A stretch of 64,000 nucleotides of DNA from Prostheceraeus crozeri. Taxonomy: Eukaryota; Platyhelminthes; Polycladida; Euryleptidae. The position numbers and the translations under genes are program-made. The notes beneath the pieces are model-generated. The model ran no database searches. It saw nothing but the letters and a program-made list of their open reading frames with translations, and was not told the DNA's origin. Below, piece after piece: positions 32,722-42,000 of this stretch; within the stretch, counting starts at the first letter, position 1, and each line of letters starts with the position of its first letter. The DNA lies in assembly GCA_907163375.1 (NCBI GenBank), contig CAJQUW010005272.1, forward strand, positions 124,001-188,000. Direction: 5' to 3'.

Positions 32722-32754
32722 TAATAAATCTCAATTTTTATTATACCCAAACAA

Positions 32755-33445
32755 ATGAGTGACGGTGAACGATGGAAAGCTATTGGGATGCTGACGGCCG
32801 GAAGTTCCTATCGAGCTGTCGGTAGACATTTTGGTAGAGCTCCCAACACCATCCAAAATCTTTGGATCAAGACCCGAGTAAGTGGAACCGTTGAGCACGC
32901 TTCAAAACGTCTAAAACGCTGGCACACGACTGTCCGAGCAGATAGGCGTCTGCTGAGAATAGTTCGAGGCAATCCCACCATGCCTGCTACCCTACTGCGT
33001 CTTATGTAGGGAGAGCAAAACTTCCGTGGCAATACATTAAGTGCACAGACTATGAGGCGCCGACTCAAGGAGGGTGGATTCCGTTCCCGAAAGATGCGGA
33101 AGATGGCACGATTAAGTCCAGCTCATGTGGCACATCGGGAACGCTGACCAATGCAGCGCGTGCAGTTATTTTTACGGAAGAAAGTCGATTTCGCCTCTTT
33201 CGTGCCGATGGACGCATGCGTGTTTGGCCAAGAACTTTGGAATACTCATGTTCAACAAGCTGATCGTCAAGGAGTATCACTGCATGTATGGGCTGGTATA
33301 ACAATGAATCGCCGTACAACTGAGACAGGCGCTGACCACCTGCTGGAATGAGATGCCTCGAACCTACATTCGGCGACTTATTTTGGGAATGCCTCGAAGT
33401 GTAACAAGTTTACTTTTAGCCCGTGGAGGCTACACGCGATATTGA
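32755..33445 (+). pseudogene. Tc1-like transposase, internally deleted
   Basis: Starts MSDGERWKAIGMLTAGSSYR, the helix-turn-helix region of a Tc1-like transposase, continuing AVGRHFGRAPNTIQNLWIK. An in-frame stop lies at 33007. Downstream, pieces include TMRRRLKEGGFRSRK, VIFTEESRFRLFRADGRMRV (the block normally reading SDES, so the first catalytic aspartate is a glutamate) and MGWYN-type remains. The text then jumps to WNEMPRTYIRRLILGMPRS and ends RGGYTRY and a stop at 33443, the usual C terminus. The stretch normally holding the second and third catalytic residues and SPDLNPIEN is missing. About 230 codons remain of roughly 340. Confidence 0.8.
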
Positions 33446-34028
33446 GTTTTTCTTACATTTCTTCATGTAAATAAAGTAATATTTTTTGGAATTTAAAAAG
33501 TTTTCGTGTGTGGTTCTCATTTCATAGATTAGCTTGAATTGTGTATTTACATGTACATGTAGTTTATGCATTATTGTAATATCCAATCTAAATAAAAATG
33601 GTGCGTTAGGGTCTAATAATATTATAAAAATTAAGTTGATCTTTTAAAAGAAAAATAATTAAATAATTTAAATAATTTAAATAATTTAAAATAATTAAAA
33701 GCAAACGTCTTAAATATTCTTGAAACTAAATTCCTATCAACCCTCCAATATTAAAGGTAATTATTGTACAAAGTAAAATCAACATTTCAAACCCTACGAT
33801 CAAATGATCGATGGGCTTTCGAATGCAAATATACCATTATAACTCCCGGCAATGATTGCATAATATGCGAACCATTGATCATTAGTTTTTTTACTATTCT
33901 CGGTTAGAAGTTGACAGCTGTCGCTACTGCGGCCGTGAATAGTCATCAAATCAACTGATTGATCAGCAATGTCTTAGTGAATGAAAAAGAAAGAAATTTC
34001 AATGTGCAGTTATCATTGTTGCTGAGTG

Positions 34029-34542
34029 TACATAGTAAAGTTCCTCAAGGCACATGCTTTGGGTCCATTTTATTTTCTGTAGTCTGAGAACTCTGAAATG
34101 ATGAAATATGCAGATGACGTCACGTCTCAATGTGTCCACCTTAACCTCAACTAATCGAAAAGCTGCATTATGAATAATTAATGCCACAAACAAAGCTGGA
34201 GCTTCAATGAAGTGATTTCTAAGAGTGGTGATTTTCAGATGCTACGTGCATACATTTCATTCGCTCAGTTTTGCATTTTTCACCCATTTTTGCTATTTCC
34301 CTGAATAATTTGTTTCGTAAACTACCGCGTGTTTTGTCAAATGCGGTCAATACTTCGTGTGTATTTCATTATGCTTGTACTTCGCTTCACAATGCGCATT
34401 CATGTGATGATTTGTGCATGTTTTCACCACCCTTTGTAAATCCAATGATCAATACAGCGGCTCCGACTGCTAATGAATTTCCTGCTTCATTTGCTCTGTG
34501 TCCAGGCAAACTGGCGCCTTCTTCCATTCAATATCATTTCAG
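34029..34542. other. Intron sequence before paladin exon, no gene seen
   Basis: No feature recognised apart from the branch/pyrimidine region and the acceptor ATATCATTTCAG ending at 34542. The open frame beginning at 34498 simply runs through this acceptor. Confidence 0.5.
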
Positions 34543-34968
34543 AGAATCGAAGAGGAGGTCAAATTGGCCATTTCAACCTCCGACAAAGTTCCAGTTGCAT
34601 CAGAATCTGGAGTTCGGATGCAGAAGTTTCAGAACGTGCAGACGACTCGAGAAATTGTTCAAGAAGTTCAACCTTCGATGCCCCGCTGGAGGTATTGCCG
34701 TCTGCCCATTTCCAATCATTGTGCTCCAACGGAGGGCTCCTTCGATGCCATCCTGCAGTTGATCGTGCACTTGGACGCCGTCATGCTGGACGAAGATGGT
34801 CCTGCGCTCCTCTTCACGTGCCGAACTGGCAAAGGTCGAACTACAACGGCTGTGGCAGCCGCTGGACTTGTTTATTGTCATCTTCGAGGCTTCCCCTACG
34901 GTTCAGGACTTGGAGAGAGAGATAGAGTTCCTCTACGTCATGCTCAGTACACTGAAGGTGAATTCCAG
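34543..34968 (+). CDS. PALD1: Paladin exon with second phosphatase active-site loop (window exon 5)
   Basis: 426-nt exon, 142 codons, phase 0. Acceptor ATATCATTTCAG ends at 34542; donor CAG|GTAAAT at 34969. It starts RIEEEVKLAI, continuing the helix begun in the preceding exon, then RWRYCRLPISNHCAPTEGSF (vertebrate YHRIPMPDFCAPREEDF, from memory). The phosphatase loop is CRTGKGR, residues 93-99 of the exon (34819-34839): a complete CX5R with the catalytic-type cysteine and arginine. It is followed by TTTAVAAAGLVYCHLRGFPY and ends AQYTEGEFQ, matching the paladin AKFTKGEFQ. The lysine inside the loop is as in PTEN-type CKAGKGR loops. The full motif set makes the paladin call secure. Confidence 0.95.
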
Positions 34969-35605
34969 GTAAATTCCATCGCTGTGATGTTAGCGCCGAG
35001 CTTGAGCTTGGGACCGGTCCTCGGCCAAAGTGACGTAGAGATCTGTCTCCGATTCAGCACTCATCTGCATGTAGCTTTGAGCTACCATGTGTCGAAAGCT
35101 CGCTCAAAATGTCCACTCAAGTCAAACATATGCAAATAAAATGACTTACTAAATGACATTACAGAAAAGACAAGCAGAATTGTCAAGAGGTGAAATATTA
35201 ATCCTATTATGAAATCAATATTATTATAGGTTAGTACATTTTGAAGGCAATGCGATGTGTTTGCTTTAGAATTCATCCAATCCACTCATTGATTAACGTC
35301 ATTAAGATGCGTCATTAGTCAATAGCAGATTCTGAGCGCTTATCTACTACAGTGATGACCACAAAAAGTCGACCACCTAAATTTTGTCAGTTGCAGATAC
35401 ACATGTGGCAGATAAATGAAAATAGAGGTTGTAATAAAACTTTCTTTGCTGCTCTGGCAGGTAATTCCGGTGAATACACTACTTCCACAATATGAATGAC
35501 ATATGAGAGTAAAAGTCAACACATGCATGTGAAAAACTATCGATGGATCAGTGTTGGTTTCATGGACAACACCTCCAACTCATGCCTTCCTCTCTCCCTC
35601 TGCAG
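34969..35605. other. Intron with a solo mariner/Tc1 end
   Basis: 637-bp intron. At 35348-35480 the sequence starts ACAGTGATGACCACAAAAAG and continues with ATTTTGTCAGTTGCAGATAC and AAAATAGAGGTTGTAATAAA, homologous to the 3' region of the Tc1 remnant at 24428-24590. The start also resembles the MITE at 9144. No matching second end was found. The rest holds nothing recognised. Confidence 0.55.
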
Positions 35606-35746
35606 GTGATTCGCAATCTCGTCCGCATTCTTCCAGATGGTCAACAAGTGAAGAGGGAAGTAGATTCTGTGTTAGATCAATGCTTTGAGACGATGAGTCC
35701 CATGCATTATCACGTCCGTGAAGCCATCTTCGTCACTTACAATCAG
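35606..35746 (+). CDS. PALD1: Paladin, internal exon (window exon 6)
   Basis: 141-nt exon, 47 codons, phase 0. Acceptor CTCCCTCTGCAG ends at 35605; donor CAG|GTAAGA at 35747. It encodes VIRNLVRILPDGQQVKREVD, then SVLDQCFETMSPMHYHVREA and IFVTYNQ. Vertebrate paladin has VVQLLPDGHRVKKEVDAALD and ETMTPMHYHLREIIICTYRQ at this place (from memory), one of the best conserved parts of the protein. The intron that follows is only 58 bp. Confidence 0.95.
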
Positions 35747-35804
35747 GTAAGAACTGAGAAACATGACAATTTGAATGACACATCACTGAGAAGCTGATTT
35801 TTAG

Positions 35805-35960
35805 GCAAAGAAGGCTTCCTCTCCACAACGTCAGAAGAAACTTGCAAGACGTGCTATTGATCAGCTGGAAAGGTATTTCTACCTCATCATCTTCAATGCC
35901 TATCTCCACTCCGAGCGTATCACAATGTGGGATAAAGAATTCAGTCAATGGATGAAAGAG
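35805..35960 (+). CDS. PALD1: Paladin, penultimate or last-but-few exon ending at a GC donor (window exon 7)
   Basis: 156-nt exon, 52 codons, phase 0. Acceptor GCTGATTTTTAG ends at 35804. It encodes AKKASSPQRQKKLARRAIDQ, then LERYFYLIIFNAYLHSE (vertebrate LERYVCLILFNAYLHLE, from memory) and WDKEFSQWMKE. The vertebrate protein continues EVASKAGIYEILNELGF and about 40 more residues. Here the exon end reads AAAGAG|GCAAGTCG: no GT is available but GCAAGT fits the strong consensus of the minor GC-AG intron class. Reading on instead gives ASRK and a TAA at 35973-35975, a protein without the last conserved block. The satellite starts about 45 bases later, so a final exon would lie beyond the window. 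Confidence 0.92.
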
Positions 35961-35966
35961 GCAAGT
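35961..35966 (+). promoter_or_regulatory. Probable GC-type 5' splice site
   Basis: GAG|GCAAGT at the end of the conserved paladin coding sequence. GC-AG introns typically have exactly this extended AG|GCAAGT match to U1. All other donors in the gene here are GT. Confidence 0.65.
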
Positions 35967-36020
35967 CGAAAATAATTACAGTGCTGTTCCCTTCTTTCTT
36001 CAAGGAATACTTCGCTTCCT

Positions 36021-39000
36021 ACACATTCTGATGATGTTGGTGGGCGCACGCGCGACCTCCTCCCCCTCTGTCTCACTGAACACCAGTCCCTGTCCTTCCT
36101 GCCCATCCCCGATGATGTTGGTGAGCGGACTCGAGCCCTCCTCCCTCTCCGTCTACTAAACACCGTTCCCTGTCCTTCCTGCCCATCCCGATGATGTTGG
36201 TGGAAGCACGCGAGCCATGCTCCCCCCTCTGTCTCACTGTACACCGCTCCCTGTCCTTCCTGCTCATCCCCGATGATGTTGGTGAGCGGACTCGAGCCCT
36301 CCTCTATCTCCGTCTACTATACACCGTTCCTTGTTCTTCCTGCCCATCCCCGATGATGTTGGTGGTCGGACTTGAGCCCTCCTCCCTCTCCGTCTCACTG
36401 CACACCGCTCCCTGTCCTTCCTGCCCATCCCCGATGATGTTGGTGAGCGGACTCGAGTCCTCCTCCCTCTCCGTCTCACTGCACACCGCCAACTGTCCTT
36501 CCTGCCCATCCCCGATGATGTTGGTGGTCGGACTCGAGCCCTCCTCTATCTCCGTCTCACTGCACACCGCCAACTGTCCTTCCTGCCCATCCCCGATGAT
36601 GTTGGTGGTCGGACTCGAGCCCTCCTCTATCTCCGTCTACTATACACCGTTCCTTGTTCTTCCTGCCCATCCCCGATGATGTTGGTGGTCGGACTTGAGC
36701 CCTCCTCCCTCTCCGTCTCACTGCACACCGCTCCCTGTCCTTCCTGCCCATCCCCGATGATGTTGGTGAGCGGACTCGAGCCCTCCTCTATCTCCGTCTA
36801 CTATACACCGTTCCTTGTTCTTCCTGACCATCCCCGATGATGTTGGTGGTCGGACTTGAGCCCTCCTCCCTCTCCGTCTCACTGCACACCGCTAACTGTC
36901 CTTCCTGCCCATCCCCCGATGATGTTGGTGGTCGGACTCGAGTCCTCCTCCCTCTCCGTCTCACTGCACACCGCCAACTGTCCTTCCTGCCCATCCCCGA
37001 TGATGTTGGTGGTCGGACTCGAGCCCTCCTCCCTCTCCGTCTCACTGCACACCTCTCCCTGTCCTTCCTGCCCATCCCCCGATGATGTTGGTGGTCGGAC
37101 TCGATCCCTCCTCCCTCTCCGTCTCACTGCACACCGCTCACTGTCCTTTCTGCCCATCCCCGATGATGTTGGTGGTCGGACTCGAGCCCTCCTCCCTCTC
37201 CGTCTCACTGCACACCGCTCCCTGTTCATCCTGCCCATCCCCGATGATGTTGGTGGTCGGACTCGATCCCTCCTCCCTCTCCGTCTCATTGCACACCGCT
37301 CCCTGTCCTGCCTGCCCATCCCCGATGATGTTGGTGGTCGGACTCGAGTACTCCTCCCTCTCCTTCTCACTGCACACCGCTCCCTGTCCTTCCTGCCCAT
37401 CCCCGATGATGTTGGTGGTCGGACTCGAGCCCTCCTCCCTCTCCTTCTCACTGCACACCGCTCCCTGTCCTTCCTGCCCATCCCCGATCATGTTGGTGAG
37501 CGGACTCGAGCCCTCCTCCCTCTCCTTCTCACTGCACACCGCTGCCTGTCCTTCCTGCCCATCCCCGATGATGTTGGTGAGCGGACTCGAGCCCTCCTCC
37601 CTCTCCGTCTACTAAACACCGGTCCTTGTCCTTCCAGCCCATCCCCGATGATGTTGGTGAGCGGACTCGATCCCTCCTTCCTCTCTGTCTCACTGCACAC
37701 CGCTCCCTGTCCTTCCTGCTCATCCCCGATGATGTTGGTGGTCGGACTCGAGCCATCCTCCCTCTCCGTCTCACTGCACACCGCTCCCTGTCCTTCCTGC
37801 CCATCCCCGATGATGTTGGTGGTCGGACTCGAGTCCTCCTCCCTCTCCGTCTCACTGCACACCGCTCCCTGTCCTTCCTGCCCATCCCCGAAGATGTTGG
37901 TGAGCGGACTCGATCCCTCCTCCCTCTCCGTCTCACTGCACCGCGCTCCCTGTCCTTCCTGCTCATCCCCGATGATGTTGGTGGTCGGACTCGATCCCTC
38001 CTCCCTCTCCGTCTCACTGCACACCGCTCCCTGTCCTTCCTGCCCATCCCCGATGATGTTGGTGGTCGGACTCGATCCCTCCTCCCTCTCCGTCTTACTG
38101 CACACCGCTCCCTGTCCTTCCTGCCCATCCCCGATGATGTTGGTGAGCGGACTTGATCCCTCCTCCCTCTCCGTCTCACTGCACACCGCTCCCTGTCCTT
38201 CCTGCCCATCCCCGATGATGTTGGTGGTCGGACTCGATCCCTCCTCCCTCTCCGTCTCACTGCACACCGCTCCCTGTCCTTCCTGCCCATCCCCGATGAT
38301 GTTGGTGGTCGGACTCGAGCCCTCCTCCCCCTCGGTCTCACTGCACAGCGCTCCCTGTCCTTCCTGCCCATCCCCGATGATGTTGGTGGTCGGACTCGAG
38401 CCCTCCTCCCTCTCCGTCTCACTGCACACCGCTCCCTGTCCTTCCTGCCCATTCCCGATGATGTTGGTGGTTGGACTCGAGCATTCCTCCCTCTCCGTCT
38501 CACTGCACACCGCTCCCTGTCCTTCCTGCCATCCCCGATAATGTTGGTGGTCGGACTCGATCCCTCCTCCCTCTCCGTGTCACTGCACAGCGCTCCCTGT
38601 CCTTCCTGCCAATCCCCGATGATGTTGGTGGTCGGACTCGATCCCTCCTCCCTCTCCGTCTCACTGCGCACCGCTAGCTGTCCTTCCTGCCCATCTCCGA
38701 TGATGTTGGTGGTGGGACTCGATCCCTCCTCCCTCTCCGTCTCACTGCACGCCGCTCCCTGTCCTTCCTGCCCATCCCCGATGATGTTGGCGAGCGGACT
38801 CGAGCCCTCCTCCCTCTCCGTCTCACTGCGCACAGCTAGCTGTCCTTCCTGGCCATCCCCGATGATGTTGGTGGTCGGACTCGATCCCTCCTCCCTCTCC
38901 GTCTTACTGCGCACAGCTAGCTGTCCTTCCTTCCCATCCCCGATGATGCTGGTGGTCGGACTCGAGTCCTCCTCCCTCTCCGTCTCACTGCACACCGCTC

Positions 39001-42000
39001 CCTGTCCTTCCTGCCCATCCCCGATGATGTTGGTGAGCGGACTCGATCCCTCCTCCCTCTCCGTCTCACTGCACACCGCTCCCTGTCCTTCCTGCCAATC
39101 CCGATGATGTTGGTGGTCGGACTCGATCCCTCCTCCCTCTCCGTCTCAATGCACACCGCTCCCTGTCCTTCCTGCCCATCCCCGATGATGTTGGTGGTCG
39201 GACTCGATCCCTCCTCCATCTCCGTCTCACTGCACACCGCTCCCTGTCCTTCCTGCCCATCCCCGATGATGTTGGTGGTCGGACTCGATCCCTCCTCCCT
39301 CTCCGTCTCACTGCACATAGCTCCCTGTCCTTCCTGCCCATCCCCGATGATGTTGGTGGTCGGACTCGATCCCTCCTCCCTCGCCGTCTCACTGCACACC
39401 GCTCCCTGTCCTTCCTCCCGATCCCCGATGATGTTGGTGGTCGGACTCGATCCCTCCTCCCTCTCCGTCTCACTGCACACCGCTCCCTGTCCTTCCTGCC
39501 CATCCCCGAAGATGTTGGTGGTCGGACTCGATCCCTCCTCGCTCTCCGTCTCACTGCACACCGCTCCCTGTCCTTCCTGCCCATCCCCGATGATGTTGGT
39601 GGTCGGACTCGATCCCTCCTCCCTCTCCGTCTCACTGCACACCGCTCCCTGTCCTTCCTGCCCATCCCCGATGATGGTGGTGAGCGGACTCGATCCCTCC
39701 TCCCTCTCCGTCTCACTGCACACAGCTCCCTGTCCTTCCTGCCAATCCCCGATGATGGTGGTGAGCGGACTCGATCCCTCCTCCCTCTCCGTCTCACTGC
39801 ACACCGCCCCCTGTCCTTCCTGCCCATCCCCGATGATGTTGCTGGTCGGACTCGATCCCTCCTCCCTCTCCGTCTCACTGCACACCGCTCCCTGTCCTTC
39901 CTGCCCATCCCCGATGATGTTGGTGGTCGGAATAGAGCCCTCCTCCCTCTCCGTCTCACTGCACACCGCTCCCTGTCCTTCCTGCCCATCCCCGATGATG
40001 TTGGTGAGCGGACTTGATCCCTCCTCCCTCTCCGTCTCACTGCACACCGCTCCCTGTCCTTCCTGCCCATCCCCGATGATGTTGGTGGTCGGACTCGAGC
40101 CCTCCTCCCTCTCCGTCTCACTGCACACCGCTCCCTGTCCTTCCTGCCCATCCTCGATGATGTTGGTGGTCGGACTCGAGCACTCCTCTCTCTCCGTCTC
40201 ACTGCACACCGCTCCCTGTCCTTCCTGCCCATCCCCGATGATGTTGGTGAGCGGACTCGATCCCTCCTCCCTCTCCGTCTCACTGCACACCGCTCCCTGT
40301 CCTTCCTGCCCATCCCCGATGATGTTGGTGGTCGCACTCGAGCACTCCTCCCTCTCCGTCTCACTGCACACCGCTCCCTGTCCTTCCAGCCCATCCCCGA
40401 TGATGTTGGTGGTCGGACTCGATCCCTCCTCCCTCTCCGACTCACTGCACACCGCTCCCTGTCCTTCCTGCCCATCCCCGATGATGTTGGTGAGCGGACT
40501 CGATCCCTCCTCCCTCTACGTCTCACTGCACACCGCTCCCTGTCCTTCCTGCCCATCCCCGATGATGTTGGTGGTTGCACTCGAGCATTCCTCCCTCTCC
40601 GTCTCACAGCACACCGCTCCCTGTCCTTCCTGCCCCATCATCGATAATGTTGGTAGGCGGACTCGAGCCCTCCTCCCTCTCCGTCTCACTGCACACCGCT
40701 CCCTGTCCTTCCTGCCCATCCCCGATGATGTTGGTTGTCGGACTCGAGCCCTCCTCCCTCTCCGTCTCACTGCACACCGCTCCCTGTCCTTCCTGCCCAT
40801 CCCCGATGATGTTGGTGAGCGGACTCGAGCCCTCCTCCCTCTCCGTCTGACTGCACACCGCTCCCTGTCCTTCCTGACCATCCCCGATGATGTTGGTGGT
40901 CGGACTCGAGCCCTCCTCCCTCTCCGTCTCACTGCACACCGCTCCCTGTCCTTCCTGCCCATCCCCGATGATGTTGGTTGTCGGACTCGAGCCCTCCTCC
41001 CTCTCCGTCTCACTGCACACCGCTCCCTGTCCTTCCTGCCCATCCCCGATGATGTTGGTGAGCGGACTCGAGCCCTCCTCATTCTCCGTCTGACTGCACA
41101 CCGCTCCCTGTCCTTCCTGACCATCCCCGATGATGTTGGTGGTCGGACTCGAGCCCTCCTCCCTCTCCGTCTCACTGCACACCGCTCCCTGTCCTTCCTG
41201 CCCATCCCCGAAGATGTTGGTGAGCGGACTCGATCCCTCCTCCCTCTCCGTCTCACTGCACACCGCTCCCTGTCCTTCCTGCCCATCCCCGATGATGTTG
41301 GTGAGCGGACTCGAGCACTCCTCCCTCTCCGTCTCACTGCACACCGCTCCCTGTCCTTCCTGCCCATCCCCGATGATGTTGGTGAGCGGACTCGAGCCCT
41401 CCTCCCTCTCCGTCTCACTGCACACCGCTCCCTGTCCTTCCTGCCCATCCCCGATGATGTTGGTGGTTGGAATCGAGCATTCCTCCCTCTCCGTCTCACT
41501 GCACACCGCTCCCTGTCCTTCCTGCCATCCCCGATAATGTTGGTGGTCGGACTCGATCCCTCCTCCCTCTCCGTCTCACTGCACAGCGCTCCCTGTCCTT
41601 CCTGCCAATCCCCGATGATGTTGGTGAGCGGACTCGATCCCTCCTCCCTCTCCGTCTCACTGCGCACCGCTAGCTGTCCTTCCTGCCCATCTCCGATGAT
41701 GTTGGTGGTCGGACTCGATCCCTCCTCCCTCTCCGTCTTACTGCGCACAGCTAGCTGTCCTTCCTTCCCATCCCCGATGATGTTGGTGGTCGGACTCGAG
41801 TCCTCCTCCCTCTCCGTCTCACTGCACACCGCTCCCTGTCCTTCCTGCCCATCCCCGATGATGTTGGTGGTCGGACTCGAGCCCTCCTCCCTCTCCGTCT
41901 CACTGCACACCGCTCCCTGTCCTTCCTGCCCATCCCCGATGATGTTGGTGGTCGGACTCGATCCCTCCTCCCTCTCCGTCTCACTGCACACCGCTCCCTG

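Larger units (their letters stand above)
31262..34028 (+). mobile_element. Tc1-like transposon with 175-bp terminal repeats, split by a Penelope-like element
   Basis: Flanked by TA on both sides (31260-31261 and 34029-34030). The terminal inverted repeats are 31262-31436 and 33857-34028, starting CATTCAGCAACAATGATAAC and CACTCAGCAACAATGATAAC. Without the inserted Penelope-like element (31531-32721) the length is about 1.57 kb, the usual size of a Tc1 element. It carries a broken transposase on the + strand at 32755-33445. After the transposase is an AT-rich stretch with AATAATTTAAATAATTTAA repeats near 33655-33700. Confidence 0.85.

Noticed and set aside
34271-34762. Alternative start or longer exon upstream of 34543
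   Set aside because: Frame differs or runs through a good acceptor; paladin homology begins exactly after ATTTCAG at 34542.
35961-35975. True C terminus of paladin at the TAA
   Set aside because: Not excluded, but the conserved C-terminal block would be lost and a strong GC-type donor lies at the exact expected exon end; kept as an alternative in the findings.
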